Shown piece after piece: positions 17,276 through 24,654 of a stretch of DNA of 24,654 bases (positions are counted from its first letter, which is position 1; every line of letters begins with the position of its first letter). The translations under genes were made by a program, and so were the position numbers. Under the pieces are notes generated by a model. That model was given only the letters and a program-made list of their open reading frames with translations, ran no database searches and was not told the origin of the DNA. Source of the stretch: Deltaproteobacteria bacterium. Lineage in GTDB: Bacteria; Desulfobacterota; Desulfobacteria; C00003060; C00003106. The stretch lies in the NCBI GenBank assembly GCA_019314005.1, contig JAFDAE010000020.1, positions 1 through 24,654 of the forward strand. The letters run 5' to 3'.

Positions 17276-18145
17276 CTAAAGTGCCCGCAACCTCTCAGGC
17301 CTGAGTGGGATCTTTCCGCATATGGCTTTGTTGATTAACTCTATAGTCGCATCTTTATCCCTTGGGAGCCTTGCTTTAATGGGAAGATAGTTGGATGCGT
17401 GGTTGGCGAAAAAAAGCCCTCGTGAAAGTCTGGTATGTTCGAACATGGTCTTTAACTCTTCCAGCATCTCTTTGGAAGTAATTAAATCAAAATTACCTTC
17501 TTGGCAGTCTGCATAAAGTTGGGTGTTGGGAAGAAGGATCAAGCTGAGCGCCCCGACATGGTCGGGGTCCATGGCGCTCAAAAGCGTGCCGGTCTTTTCC
17601 GCGTGTATTTGAGAACGATCTCTCCCGGCCACTCCCAATAGAACCGTTGTCGAGAGTTTTATCCCGCTTTCCTTTACCTTCTTTCCAGCGGCAACGATCC
17701 TTTCAGCGCTCACACCCTTTCGTATATTCTTCAGAGTGATGTCATCCCCGCTTTCCACCCCCATGTATACGATCCCCAGCCCGTTTTCACGGAGGAGTTT
17801 AAGCTCATCGAGACTTTTCATACGAATACTTTTCGCATTTGCATAGAGTCCGATTCGTGTCACCCAGGGCAGACGGCTTCGAATCGTTCGTAATAGGCTC
17901 AACAATTTTTCCTGGGGAAGTATGAGAGCGTCGCCATCAGTGAGAAAGACCCTGCGCTGACGGGTGCAATGGTGTGCGGCAAAATCGATATCCTTCATTA
18001 CAATCGATTCGGGTTTTATCTTGAACCGCCTTCCTTTGTACGTTCCGCAAAACGTGCACTTGTTATGTGAGCATCCCACGGTAACTTGCAGGATGATACT
18101 GAATGCCTCGCTTGGAGGACGGATTATGTTGCCTTCGTAATGCAT
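17276..18145 (-). CDS. Radical SAM enzyme (COG1032/Elp3-like), function unknown
   Basis: 289 residues from MHYEGNIIRPPSEA. This start has TGGAGA 5-10 nt upstream; a longer ORF reaching 18280 has no support. The 4Fe-4S motif is VGCSHNKCTFCGTYKGR (CX4CX2C), near residue 25, a spacing seen in related radical SAM proteins. Other family segments follow: RRVFLTDGDALILP, LGIVYMGVESGDD and KLSTTVLLGVAGR. They fit a TIM-barrel radical SAM domain that binds S-adenosylmethionine. No B12-binding domain is present. It diverges from aroE. The substrate is unknown, and its neighbours give no clear hint. Confidence 0.85.
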   Translation of the reverse strand: MHYEGNIIRPPSEAFSIILQVTVGCSHNKCTFCGTYKGRRFKIKPESIVMKDIDFAAHHCTRQRRVFLTDGDALILPQEKLLSLLRTIRSRLPWVTRIGLYANAKSIRMKSLDELKLLRENGLGIVYMGVESGDDITLKNIRKGVSAERIVAAGKKVKESGIKLSTTVLLGVAGRDRSQIHAEKTGTLLSAMDPDHVGALSLILLPNTQLYADCQEGNFDLITSKEMLEELKTMFEHTRLSRGLFFANHASNYLPIKARLPRDKDATIELINKAICGKIPLRPERLRAL

Positions 18146-18329
18146 GTTTCTCCAATAAAAATATATTTTACGCTTTAAATCAATTAAAAAACAGCAAAAC
18201 AGAACTTGATGATTAAAAACGGTTATGTTAATTTGCAGCCAAGTACTTTTTTTTGCAGAAAAATTGTAATACGAAAACATAGTCCGCAGATTACACGGAT
18301 TAGGGAAATATAGTTTTAAGGAGGCTCAT

Positions 18330-19086
18330 TTGCCTGAAAAACTTAGACCACAATTGTACGGCATCTTTGGACATCCGGTTGCGCACAGCCTTAGCCCGGC
18401 TATGCACAATGCAGCATTCAGTTACTTGCGAATCGAGGCCTGCTATATTCCTTTTGATGTGACAGATATCAAGGCCGCGATTCAAGCAGTGCGAACACTC
18501 GGCATCCGAGGAGTCAGCATCACTGTTCCTCATAAGATATCAATAATGCCGCACCTGGATCATATTGACGACACAGCGCAACATATAGGCGCAGTCAATA
18601 CGGTGGTAAACCAGGATGGAAAATTAACCGGAACCAACACAGACGGTATCGGTGCAATTAGGGCTCTGTCAAAAGCAGGGTCTTTAAAAGACAAGCGTAT
18701 TGTTGTAATTGGCGCCGGAGGGGCTGCTTGACCGAGGTCGCAAATTGGCCGAGGACTTAGGATGCGATTTTGTCCCGTTGGCCGAAATTCCGGCGGTGGA
18801 TACCGATATCATTGTCAATGCCACTACTGTCGGGATGCATCCGGATTCAGACAAGTCTCCCGTCCCTTCTGAATGTTTAAAACCCGGCATTGTAGTAATG
18901 GACGCGGTTTACAGTCCCTTAAAGACACGCCTTTTAAAAGAGGCGGAAACACGGGGATGTATGACCATCAATGGTCTTTATATGCTGGTGTATCAGGGCG
19001 CTGCCCAGTTTGAGATCTGGACCGGGGAAAAAGCTCCGGTCGAGTTCATGTTGGGAGTTGCCAAAGATAAGGTAGAAGATTCTTAA
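18330..19086 (+). pseudogene. aroE: Shikimate 5-dehydrogenase, frameshifted by an internal deletion
   Basis: It starts at TTG (18330) after AAGGAGG. The N-terminal half is normal: GIFGHPVAHSLSPAMHNAAF with the substrate Ser pair, SITVPHK with the catalytic Lys, then NTVVNQ and TNTDGIG. The dinucleotide motif VVIGAGGAA is then followed at once by a TGA (18729-18731). The C-terminal half continues in another frame from about 18725 with LLDRGRKLAEDLG, then TDIIVNATTVGMHP, NGLYMLVYQGAAQFEIWTG and the end of the protein. The two parts give about 253 residues, about 20 fewer than usual. The helix and strand after GAGGAA, part of the NADP site, are missing. A deletion of 3n+2 bases, about 60 nt, would explain both. 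Chorismate synthesis would then need another AroE. An assembly error is possible. Confidence 0.85.
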
Positions 19087-19214
19087 CTGCTCAGGTTCAA
19101 AGTTCAGGGGGTTCAAGGTTCAGAGGTTCAAGGTTCGGGGTTAGTGAAGGTTAACGAAAGAAAGATAGCCCTGAACGGTGAACCCAGAACCGTGAACCTA
19201 ACAACCTGAGTAGT
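19086..19214. repeat. Inverted repeat with internal GTTCAAGGTTC repeats
   Basis: ACTGCTCAGGTT at the left and AACCTGAGTAGT at the right are near-perfect inverses. Between them GGTTCAAGGTTC-like units run one way (19093-19138) and GTGAACC units run the other way (19179-19199), so a long hairpin can form. It begins at the last base of the aroE stop. The units resemble a widespread intergenic repeat rather than a tRNA arm. Confidence 0.55.
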
Positions 19215-19240
19215 TACGAAAATTAATAGGAAAACAAACA

Positions 19241-20497
19241 ATGGAAACAATTCAATCAATAGGGGTGACCGAAGCTGTTGTAACCGTTCCGGGCTCCAAG
19301 AGCTATACGCACAGAGCATTGGTTGCCGCTGCATTGGCTGACGGAGACAGTGTTATAGAAAACGGCCTGTTCTGTGACGATACTTATTACACAATGACGG
19401 CCCTAAAAAAATTAGGCGCCGTTATTGATCATGTTGATAATAATTTTAGTGTTACAGGGACGGGGGGAGAACTCTCGGAGTGTTCCGATGCTCTTCAATT
19501 CGGCAACGCAGGGACTTCTATCCGCTTTTTGACCGCAGTTACGGCGCTCGGGAAAGGCGCTTATACGCTTGCCGGAAACACCCGGATGTCGGAACGCCCG
19601 ATCCAGGATCTTTTGGACGGGCTGAATCAAATAGGGACACGCGCCTATTCGATAAACGAAAATGACTGCCCTCCTGTTAGCGTTGAAGCCAAAGGCCTTG
19701 AAGGTGGCAGCCTTTCCCTTAAGGCGAATATCAGCAGTCAGTACCTTTCGGCCCTTTTGCTGGTGGCGCCTTACACTATAAATGGGCTTGATGTAAAGAT
19801 TGTCGGCGAATTGGTTTCACGACCGTATGTTACAATGACTACAGAGGTCATGGAGCGGTTTGGCGTAAAAGTGGAACAAATAAATCAGAATAGATTTTAC
19901 GTAGCGGGCCGCAAAGGATACGTACCCACTCGTTTGTCAATAGAACCTGACGCGTCCAATTCAAGCTATTTTTGGGCTGCGGCGGCAATTACACGCGCCC
20001 GAATCAAGGTTGCCGACATTAAGCGTACGTCGCGCCAGGGAGACTTGGGGCTTTTGGACCTCCTTGAAGAGATGGGGTGCAAGATAGAAGAAGAACTCGA
20101 CGGAATCAGCGTGCAGGGAGGGCCATTGCGGGGCATTACAGCGGACATGGGGATGATGCCGGATGTCGTGCCTACCCTTGCGGTCGTGGCTGCTTTTGCC
20201 GAAGGTACGACCACGATTCGCAATGTGGCTCATCTTAAAGTAAAGGAAACTGATCGCTTGGCCGCGGTTAAGAATGAACTGACAAAGATGGGAATTAAGG
20301 TGGAACTCCTGCCGGACGGGTTAATTATTAAAGGAGGTAAACCACACAAGGCGGTTATCGACACGTACGATGATCATCGGATTGCGATGTGCTTTGCAGT
20401 GGCAGGGCTTGCGGTCCCAGGCATCCAGATTAAAGAACCAAGTTGCGTAGAAAAATCATTTCCGACCTTTTGGGAAACACTCGAACAATTATACTGA
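19241..20497 (+). CDS. aroA: EPSP synthase (3-phosphoshikimate 1-carboxyvinyltransferase)
   Basis: 418 residues, family length. Motifs in order: GSKSYTHRALVAAALADG at the N-terminus (shikimate-3-phosphate site), FGNAGTSIRFLTA near 89, RLSIEPDASNSSYFWAAAA, LKVKETDRLAAVKNELTKMG, YDDHRIAMCFAVAGL and PSCVEKSFPTFWETL. These give the two inverse alpha/beta domains. It joins phosphoenolpyruvate to shikimate 3-phosphate in chorismate synthesis. The segment after NAGT reads SIRFL, unlike the AMRPL of E. coli AroA. No clear ribosome site precedes the ATG. The gene is intact, in contrast to aroE 154 bp upstream on the same strand. It ends 26 bp before repeat element C. Confidence 0.96.
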   Translation: METIQSIGVTEAVVTVPGSKSYTHRALVAAALADGDSVIENGLFCDDTYYTMTALKKLGAVIDHVDNNFSVTGTGGELSECSDALQFGNAGTSIRFLTAVTALGKGAYTLAGNTRMSERPIQDLLDGLNQIGTRAYSINENDCPPVSVEAKGLEGGSLSLKANISSQYLSALLLVAPYTINGLDVKIVGELVSRPYVTMTTEVMERFGVKVEQINQNRFYVAGRKGYVPTRLSIEPDASNSSYFWAAAAITRARIKVADIKRTSRQGDLGLLDLLEEMGCKIEEELDGISVQGGPLRGITADMGMMPDVVPTLAVVAAFAEGTTTIRNVAHLKVKETDRLAAVKNELTKMGIKVELLPDGLIIKGGKPHKAVIDTYDDHRIAMCFAVAGLAVPGIQIKEPSCVEKSFPTFWETLEQLY

Positions 20498-20523
20498 TCG
20501 AGTCTCAACAATTCTTAGTTTTT

Positions 20524-20665
20524 GAGACCTTTGCATAACGCGACATTTTTCCGTCAGGCAAGGAAGGTGAAAAATTTAACCGGAGGAATACATTGGGTAT
20601 TTCGAGGATTAAATTTTGAAGCCTGACGCCGCATCACGGGGAAATGGCAGTTATGCAAAGGTCTC
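20524..20665 (+). repeat. Palindromic element, copy C (142 bp)
   Basis: GAGACCTTTGCATAAC and GTTATGCAAAGGTCTC are perfect 16-base inverted ends. The core is AAAATTTAA, CCGGAGG (20580-20586), AATAC, loop, GTATT, TCGAGGA (20602-20608), TTAAATTTT, with the stem fully paired. It sits between the convergent aroA and DUF47 genes. Confidence 0.88.
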
Positions 20666-20718
20666 GATAGAAACCTGCGGGAAACGCAGTATTGGGACAA
20701 AATATGCCATTTCTGGAC
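20666..20718 (+). repeat. Half copy of the GTGTCC-type element (variant H)
   Basis: GATAGAAACCTGCGG, then GAAACGCAGTATTGGG and ATGCCATTTCT closely match the minus-strand right half of 11611-11753. It begins exactly at the end of copy C, so the left half is missing. Confidence 0.65.
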
Positions 20719-20729
20719 GAAAACTATTT

Positions 20730-20871
20730 GAGACCGCTCCAAAGCGTTCAATTTTGTCCAAGGTCAAGGAAGGCGAAGATTTTACCCGGAGGAATACCGT
20801 GAGTATTTCGAGGACTAAAATCTGAACCTGACGCAGAGATTGGACAAAAGGGGACGCTTTGGAGCGGTCTC
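20730..20871 (+). repeat. Palindromic element, variant E (142 bp) with replaced arms
   Basis: It keeps GAGACC/GGTCTC ends, but the outer arms read GAGACCGCTCCAAAGCGT and its perfect inverse instead of the TTTGCATAAC arms. The core keeps CCGGAGG, AATAC/GTATT and TCGAGGA. The surrounding stem is AGATTTTA/TAAAATCT. The last bases make up part of the DUF47 gene's TGA stop (20870-20872). Confidence 0.85.
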
Positions 20872-21538
20872 ATTTAGCAATCATCGCCCGCATCATATCT
20901 CCCGCATTCTCCGCATGATCGGCAACGCTGCCGATCATCTCTACCAACCGGATCAGGTGAAAGATTGTTACAGCGTCAGTATCCGTAGCAAAGATATCCT
21001 GCTTCAACGTTGCTTCCAGAATATCTGAGCGATGCTCTTTCTTGCGCAATTCCCGAATGTGGTCCTTAACGACCCTCCGCTGTTTCTCGGAAAAACTCCT
21101 AAAATACTTTCGCGCCTCTCCAACCATCCCACAGAGACCGTCAATAGGCTCAACAACAGCATCTATCAGGAAAATAATATCACCCTTGAGGTCTTCGGGA
21201 AACTTCTCAGGAGGCCTGAACGATAACCAGTCCAGGACATCCTCAAAGGCGTCTATTACATTGTCCTGTTCCCTCAGATACCTGAAGAATTGGAACTTAT
21301 GTACAGGCATCAACGTTCCCTTGGGGAGATGGCCCCTTATTCGTCTCTTGACGGCATCGGCCTGTTGCTCCAAATTGGCCACCTCGATCCTTGACCGTTC
21401 AAAGACATCACATTGGACCGACAGGTAACACTCCACAGAACTTCGAAATTTTACAGCACCTTCTTTAACTTTTTCTGCATGTTCCTGAAGTCCTTCAAAA
21501 GGTGAAGAGATAAACATGGAAAGTATAGGTATGCGCAT
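20870..21538 (-). CDS. DUF47/PhoU-like phosphate-transport accessory protein
   Basis: 222 residues, almost entirely helical. It begins MRIPILSMFISSPFEGLQEH and has repeated PhoU-like segments: NLEQQADAVKRRIRGHL, REQDNVIDAFEDVLDWLSF, EAHRSDIL-like KKEHRSDILEATLKQDIFAT, and VEMIGSVADHAENAGDMM at the end. DUF47 (TIGR00153) proteins are encoded beside Pit transporters and are thought to adjust phosphate uptake. Here pit is directly upstream on the same strand, separated by repeat element D. A good ribosome site (AGAGGGGG) lies only 6-11 nt before the ATG and just clear of the element. The TGA stop is shared with repeat element E. The length is normal, so the coding region is intact. Confidence 0.88.
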   Translation of the reverse strand: MRIPILSMFISSPFEGLQEHAEKVKEGAVKFRSSVECYLSVQCDVFERSRIEVANLEQQADAVKRRIRGHLPKGTLMPVHKFQFFRYLREQDNVIDAFEDVLDWLSFRPPEKFPEDLKGDIIFLIDAVVEPIDGLCGMVGEARKYFRSFSEKQRRVVKDHIRELRKKEHRSDILEATLKQDIFATDTDAVTIFHLIRLVEMIGSVADHAENAGDMMRAMIAK

Positions 21539-21550
21539 AGTACCCCCTCT

Positions 21551-21692
21551 GAGACCTTTGCAAAACTGCCATTTTTCCGTGATGCGGCGTCAGACTTCAA
21601 ATTTTAATCCTCGAAATACTCAATGTATTCCTCCGGTTAAAATTTTCGCCTTCCTTGCCTGACAAAAAAATGTCACGTTTTGCAAAGGTCTC
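21551..21692 (-). repeat. Palindromic element, copy D (142 bp), inverted
   Basis: Ends are GAGACCTTTGCAAAAC and its inverse TTTTGCAAAGGTCTC. The minus-strand core is CCGGAGG (21636-21630), AATAC...GTATT and TCGAGGA (21614-21608), with stem AAAATTTTAA/TTAAAATTT. It fills the pit-DUF47 gap, 5 bp after the pit stop and 12 bp before the DUF47 start. Confidence 0.88.
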
Positions 21693-21697
21693 TTAAT

Positions 21698-22927
21698 CTA
21701 AAGAAAAATCACGGATAATATTTTATAAATAGTCATACTCGTGATAGCGGCAGCAGGAACTGTGATGACCCAATAAAGCATAATCTTAAAGACTATCCGA
21801 AAGTTGACCGCCTCAATTCCCCTGGCAAGCCCGACCCCGATTACAGAACCAACAGCGGCATGCGTAGTTGATACCGGAAGTCCGAGTTTTGATGCAATGA
21901 GCACAGTCGTTGCAGCCCCAAATTCAACTGCAAAGCCACGCGTGTTTGTTAGTGTGGTAATTTTAGTCCCCACAGTTTCAATAACACGATATCCCCACAT
22001 GGAGATCCCACAGGCGATTCCGATTCCTCCGAATATGAGAAGGAAAACAGGCACAGCAACCTCGCCGCCTATAGATCCGGTTTTTACCACAAAGTAGATG
22101 ACAGCCAACGGTCCGATTGCGTTGGCCACGTCATTTGCCCCTTGAGACAGCGCCACATAACAGGCGGTGCCGATCTGCAAATGCTTAAAGATATCTTCAA
22201 CGCCTTCCTCGCCTTTCTTCTTCGTATACCGTTGAAGAAAAAACCTCCCCAGGCATCCGATAATCGCGGCTAATATGACTCCGACTCCTATGGCAGAGAA
22301 TGTCCCTAACTCCATTTTTTTTCCCAGGGGGGTCTTAAACAGGAAAGATAGCACGATAATAAAAGATGTAACCCCGACAAAGTATGGAGACAATCTAATA
22401 GCCCTGTCAAAGAGGTTATCCCGGATTAATATAAACCGATAAATGATCTTAAAAATGCCAAACGCCAGGATCATGGCAAAAATGGGAGAAATGATCCAAC
22501 TGGCTACGATTGCGCCGAGTGTGATCCAATTAACCGCGGAAAATCCGCCCGCTACAATTCCAAAGCCCAACATTGCCCCTACAATTGAATGCGTAGTGGA
22601 GACAGGAAGGCTTTTCCATGTAGAAAAGAACACCCAAAAGGCTGCCGCCATTAATGCTGAAAGGGCTCCGATAAGAATTACTCGTTCATCGGCCAGCACA
22701 TCGGGAGAAATAATCCCTTTCCTGATTGTTTCCGTGACATGGGATCCGATAAAAATAGCGCCCACTACATTCAGAATGCCGGCGATGAAAACCGCCTGGC
22801 GCAGGGTAATTGCCTTCGCGCCCACGGCTGAGGCCATGGCGTTTGCCGCATCGTTGGCCCCAATATTCCACGCCATGTAAAAGCCAAAGATATAGCCAAC
22901 GATTAAGACAGTATATTCTAAAGTCAT
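21698..22927 (-). CDS. pit: Inorganic phosphate transporter, Pit family
   Basis: 409 residues with about 10 transmembrane helices. The internal duplication typical of Pit/PiT proteins is visible. The first half has NIGANDAANAMASAVGAKA and SLPVSTTHSIVGAMLGFG. The second half has SQGANDVANAIGPLA and GLPVSTTHAAVGSVIGVG. The GANDxANA motifs form the phosphate/cation site. It takes up phosphate with H+ or Na+ at low affinity in the inner membrane. It is followed by a DUF47 accessory gene, the usual partner. Upstream, the YrdC-type gene ends 30 bp away on the same strand. No Walker or ABC-type features are present. It appears complete. Confidence 0.95.
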   Translation of the reverse strand: MTLEYTVLIVGYIFGFYMAWNIGANDAANAMASAVGAKAITLRQAVFIAGILNVVGAIFIGSHVTETIRKGIISPDVLADERVILIGALSALMAAAFWVFFSTWKSLPVSTTHSIVGAMLGFGIVAGGFSAVNWITLGAIVASWIISPIFAMILAFGIFKIIYRFILIRDNLFDRAIRLSPYFVGVTSFIIVLSFLFKTPLGKKMELGTFSAIGVGVILAAIIGCLGRFFLQRYTKKKGEEGVEDIFKHLQIGTACYVALSQGANDVANAIGPLAVIYFVVKTGSIGGEVAVPVFLLIFGGIGIACGISMWGYRVIETVGTKITTLTNTRGFAVEFGAATTVLIASKLGLPVSTTHAAVGSVIGVGLARGIEAVNFRIVFKIMLYWVITVPAAAITSMTIYKILSVIFL

Positions 22928-22938
22928 AGTGACATCTT

Positions 22939-22975
22939 TATTGCTTGAAAGAGACTGCTATTGCTTGAAAGTGAC
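22939..22975. repeat. 20-bp tandem duplication between tsaC and pit
   Basis: TATTGCTTGAAAGAGAC (22939) and TATTGCTTGAAAGTGAC (22959) differ at one base, with period 20. The second copy encodes the last codons and stop of the YrdC-type gene. The first lies in the gap before pit and looks like a duplicated gene end. Confidence 0.5.
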
Positions 22976-23569
22976 CACGCCCTCTCTTAGAACTTTTGGC
23001 GGGTCGACAGTAACATCTATCACAGTAGATCCTATATCACCTGCAAGGCGTCCACTGTCTAAGACAAGATCTATTTTTTGTACAATTTCATTGTCCAAAG
23101 CATCCACGGTTGAACAGGCCGGTCTTCCCGAGATATTGGCGCTGGTTCCGGTGATGGGTCGGCCAACAGCCTTGACCAGTTCCCTTGCCACGGGATGCCC
23201 AACCAGGCGGATGCCGATCTTGCCGGTTCCTCCCGTCAAATTATCCGGAAGGGTTTTAGCGGCATGAAAGACCAGCGTAACTTTTCCCGGCCAGTATCGT
23301 TTGATCAAGTCCCTCGCGGAGGCCGGAACATCTCGAACCAAAGGAGCGAGTTCTTTTATATCGGCAATTAAAATCAGAATCGGTTGTGAATAATTCCGCT
23401 GCTTTATATGATAGACCTTTTCTACTGCTTTGAAAGAAAATGCATTTGCGCCAATACCATAAAAGGCCCGGGTGGGAAAGACCACGATCCCATCCTCCAG
23501 AATGACCTTGGCAGCCTTATCGATGCTGTCTCCTAAATTCTCCGAATCAACGGAAACGATTTTAGCCAC
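22958..23569 (-). CDS. tsaC: YrdC/Sua5-family protein, probable threonylcarbamoyl-AMP synthase
   Basis: 203 residues starting at GTG (23569), overlapping the upstream gene by 8 bp. The YrdC fold is shown by GIVVFPTRAFYGIGANAF, IKQRNYSQPILILI, YWPGKVTLVF, GKIGIRLVGHPVARELV and PITGTSANISG. It would make threonylcarbamoyl-AMP from Thr, bicarbonate and ATP for tRNA t6A37. The usual nucleotide-site motif PTETVYGLG is PTRAFYGIG here, so a YciO-like paralogue without this activity is possible. It follows purD-purE, probably in one operon. Its end lies in a small tandem duplication. The family is certain; the exact activity is not. Confidence 0.8.
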   Translation of the reverse strand: MAKIVSVDSENLGDSIDKAAKVILEDGIVVFPTRAFYGIGANAFSFKAVEKVYHIKQRNYSQPILILIADIKELAPLVRDVPASARDLIKRYWPGKVTLVFHAAKTLPDNLTGGTGKIGIRLVGHPVARELVKAVGRPITGTSANISGRPACSTVDALDNEIVQKIDLVLDSGRLAGDIGSTVIDVTVDPPKVLREGVVTFKQ

Positions 23570-24654
23570 GTATTTCCAACCGGGCGGCCTTTTCAGCTAC
23601 TTTTTCAGCCAGACCTTTCTTGTATTCTTTTAGTCGCTTCGCAATAATTTGATCGTGTGCTCCCAGGATTTGGGCCGCCATAATCCCGGCATTCTTGGCG
23701 CCCGCGCTTCCGATGGCCATGGTGGCGACCGGTATGCCCGAGGGCATCTGGACTGTCGCGAGCAACGCGTCCAGGCCCTGCAAGGGAGAAGAATCGATCG
23801 GAATCCCAATGACCGGCAGGGTTGTGCATGCCGCGATCGAACCGGCCAGGTGCGCGGCGCCGCCGGCCCCGGCTATGATCACCCGAAGCCCGCGTTGCCG
23901 TGCCGATCTTGAATAAGTTGCCGCCCGTTCCGGCGACCGGTGGGCGGAAGCAATGGTCATCTCAAACGGGATCTGTAATTGCTTGAGGGCATCCGCGGCC
24001 CCCTCCATGATCTTCCAATCAGAGTCACTCCCCATGACGATCCCGACGAGGGGAACGTTATTGGTGCGGTTGAGGGCCTTTTGACCGATATCTTTTCGAA
24101 AGTACGCGCCGGGCCAGCCAATTTTAGATACCGCGGTGTAAGCCCGGTCAATGGCATCCTCAATAGTATTCCCCAATGCCGTCACGCCCAAGACGCGTCC
24201 ACCGCTTGTTACGACTTTCCTGTTTTTAGATGCGGTTCCCGCGTGAAAGACCACAACGCCTTTCATTCGTGATGCAGTGGCAAGTCCTTTGATTACCTTG
24301 CCTTTCTTATATGACCCCGGATATCCTTTGGCCGCCATCACCACACAAACCGAGGCCCGTTTATCCCAGGAAATCTTTAAATTTGAAAGACGTCCGTCGA
24401 TTGTAGCCTCCATTACATCTACAAGGTCGGTTTTCATTCTAATCAAAAGGGGCTGGGTCTCGGGATCTCCAAATCGCGCATTAAACTCTAATACTTTTGC
24501 TTGTCCATTCTCTACCATAAGACCGGCATAAAGAACCCCTTTGTAAGGTGACCCCTCTGCAGCCATTGCCTTAATCGTGGGAACCATAATCTCGTCCATT
24601 ATTTTTTGATGAAGCGAGTCATCAATAACAGGCGCCGGAGAATAAGCGCCCATG
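23562..24654 (-). CDS. PurD-PurE fusion, N-terminus beyond the window
   Basis: The 363 visible residues begin inside PurD at [14 protein letters not shown]; the Met is internal and the N-terminal ATP-grasp part lies off the right edge. The PurD part continues with [14 protein letters not shown] (metal/ATP site) and [14 protein letters not shown] and ends near [11 protein letters not shown]. About 6 residues later PurE begins: [54 protein letters not shown] and [20 protein letters not shown] basic tail follows. PurD is glycinamide ribonucleotide synthetase; PurE is N5-CAIR mutase (class I) and normally acts with PurK. No stop lies between the domains. The PurE part is much richer in GC (about 65% over 23701-24000, my hand count) than the PurD end (about 44% over 24361-24600). 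Confidence 0.9.
   Translation of the reverse strand, partial: MGAYSPAPVIDDSLHQKIMDEIMVPTIKAMAAEGSPYKGVLYAGLMVENGQAKVLEFNARFGDPETQPLLIRMKTDLVDVMEATIDGRLSNLKISWDKRASVCVVMAAKGYPGSYKKGKVIKGLATASRMKGVVVFHAGTASKNRKVVTSGGRVLGVTALGNTIEDAIDRAYTAVSKIGWPGAYFRKDIGQKALNRTNNVPLVGIVMGSDSDWKIMEGAADALKQLQIPFEMTIASAHRSPERAATYSRSARQRGLRVIIAGAGGAAHLAGSIAACTTLPVIGIPIDSSPLQGLDALLATVQMPSGIPVATMAIGSAGAKNAGIMAAQILGAHDQIIAKRLKEYKKGLAEKVAEKAARLEIRG

Noticed and set aside
18146..18280. N-terminal extension of the radical SAM protein up to 18280
   Set aside because: The extra 45 residues are AT-rich, resemble no family and lack a ribosome site, whereas 18145 has a good one.
19091..19140. GGTTCAAGGTTC as a tRNA T-arm
   Set aside because: The units are repeated and no acceptor stem, anticodon arm or CCA end can be folded.
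23649..23916. Two plus-strand ORFs over purE
   Set aside because: They are caused by the high GC of the PurE-encoding part; the antisense frame is the conserved enzyme.

Overview
The window looks like a chromosomal segment of an anaerobic, Desulfobacterota-type (former Deltaproteobacteria) bacterium. This is inferred from gene content and style: a DksA/PHP/enolase cluster, a Gld-like ABC operon with a DUF4340 gene, an SH3/coiled-coil envelope protein, a Pit/DUF47 phosphate pair, and many palindromic intergenic repeats. No rRNA, tRNA or CRISPR array was seen.

Layout. Bases 1-279: a terminator-like hairpin and the 3' remnant of a lon protease gene. 281-937: UPF0173 metallo-hydrolase (-). 1089-2666: a membrane-anchored tandem kinase (+) whose two kinase domains are both damaged. 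2665-3580: two palindromic repeat elements, the first carrying a small HMA-like ORF. 3724-7460: dnaJ, then a dksA-like gene, a PHP phosphoesterase and eno, all (-). 7579-11389: four-gene ABC/Gld-like operon (-). 11611-11753: another palindromic element, followed by ubiE/menG (+) and a small two-helix membrane protein. 12765-16963: nadB (-), an SH3 envelope protein (-), a DUF1178 protein (+) and a receiver-histidine kinase (-). 17276-18145: radical SAM enzyme (-). 18330-20497: a broken aroE followed by aroA (+). 20524-21692: a cluster of repeat elements around a DUF47 gene. 21698-24654: pit, a YrdC/Sua5 protein and a PurD-PurE fusion, all (-), the last cut by the window edge.

How genes work together. 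aroE/aroA belong to chorismate synthesis, but aroE looks inactivated. ubiE (menaquinone) and nadB (NAD) serve redox cofactors. purD-purE serves purine synthesis. The Gld-like genes form one ABC export or envelope system. pit and the DUF47 gene form a low-affinity phosphate uptake pair.

Main discovery candidate: a family of palindromic elements, about 142 bp each, scattered over the window at 2665, 3439, 11611, 20524, 20730 and 21551, plus fragments. Their arms and stems differ between copies but remain complementary. A central 7x7 internal loop (CCGGAGG opposite TCGAGGA) is invariant in four complete copies and the E variant, with one base changed in the rearranged copy A. This is compensatory change around a conserved purine-rich G.A motif, as expected of a structure-selected nucleic acid and not of a simple repeat. 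A second, TA-flanked family at 16976-17146 has a similar layout. Several genes here (lon, the kinase, aroE, perhaps the DUF4340 gene) have lost segments, so the region looks rearranged, or the assembly has errors. Coverage data would tell these apart.
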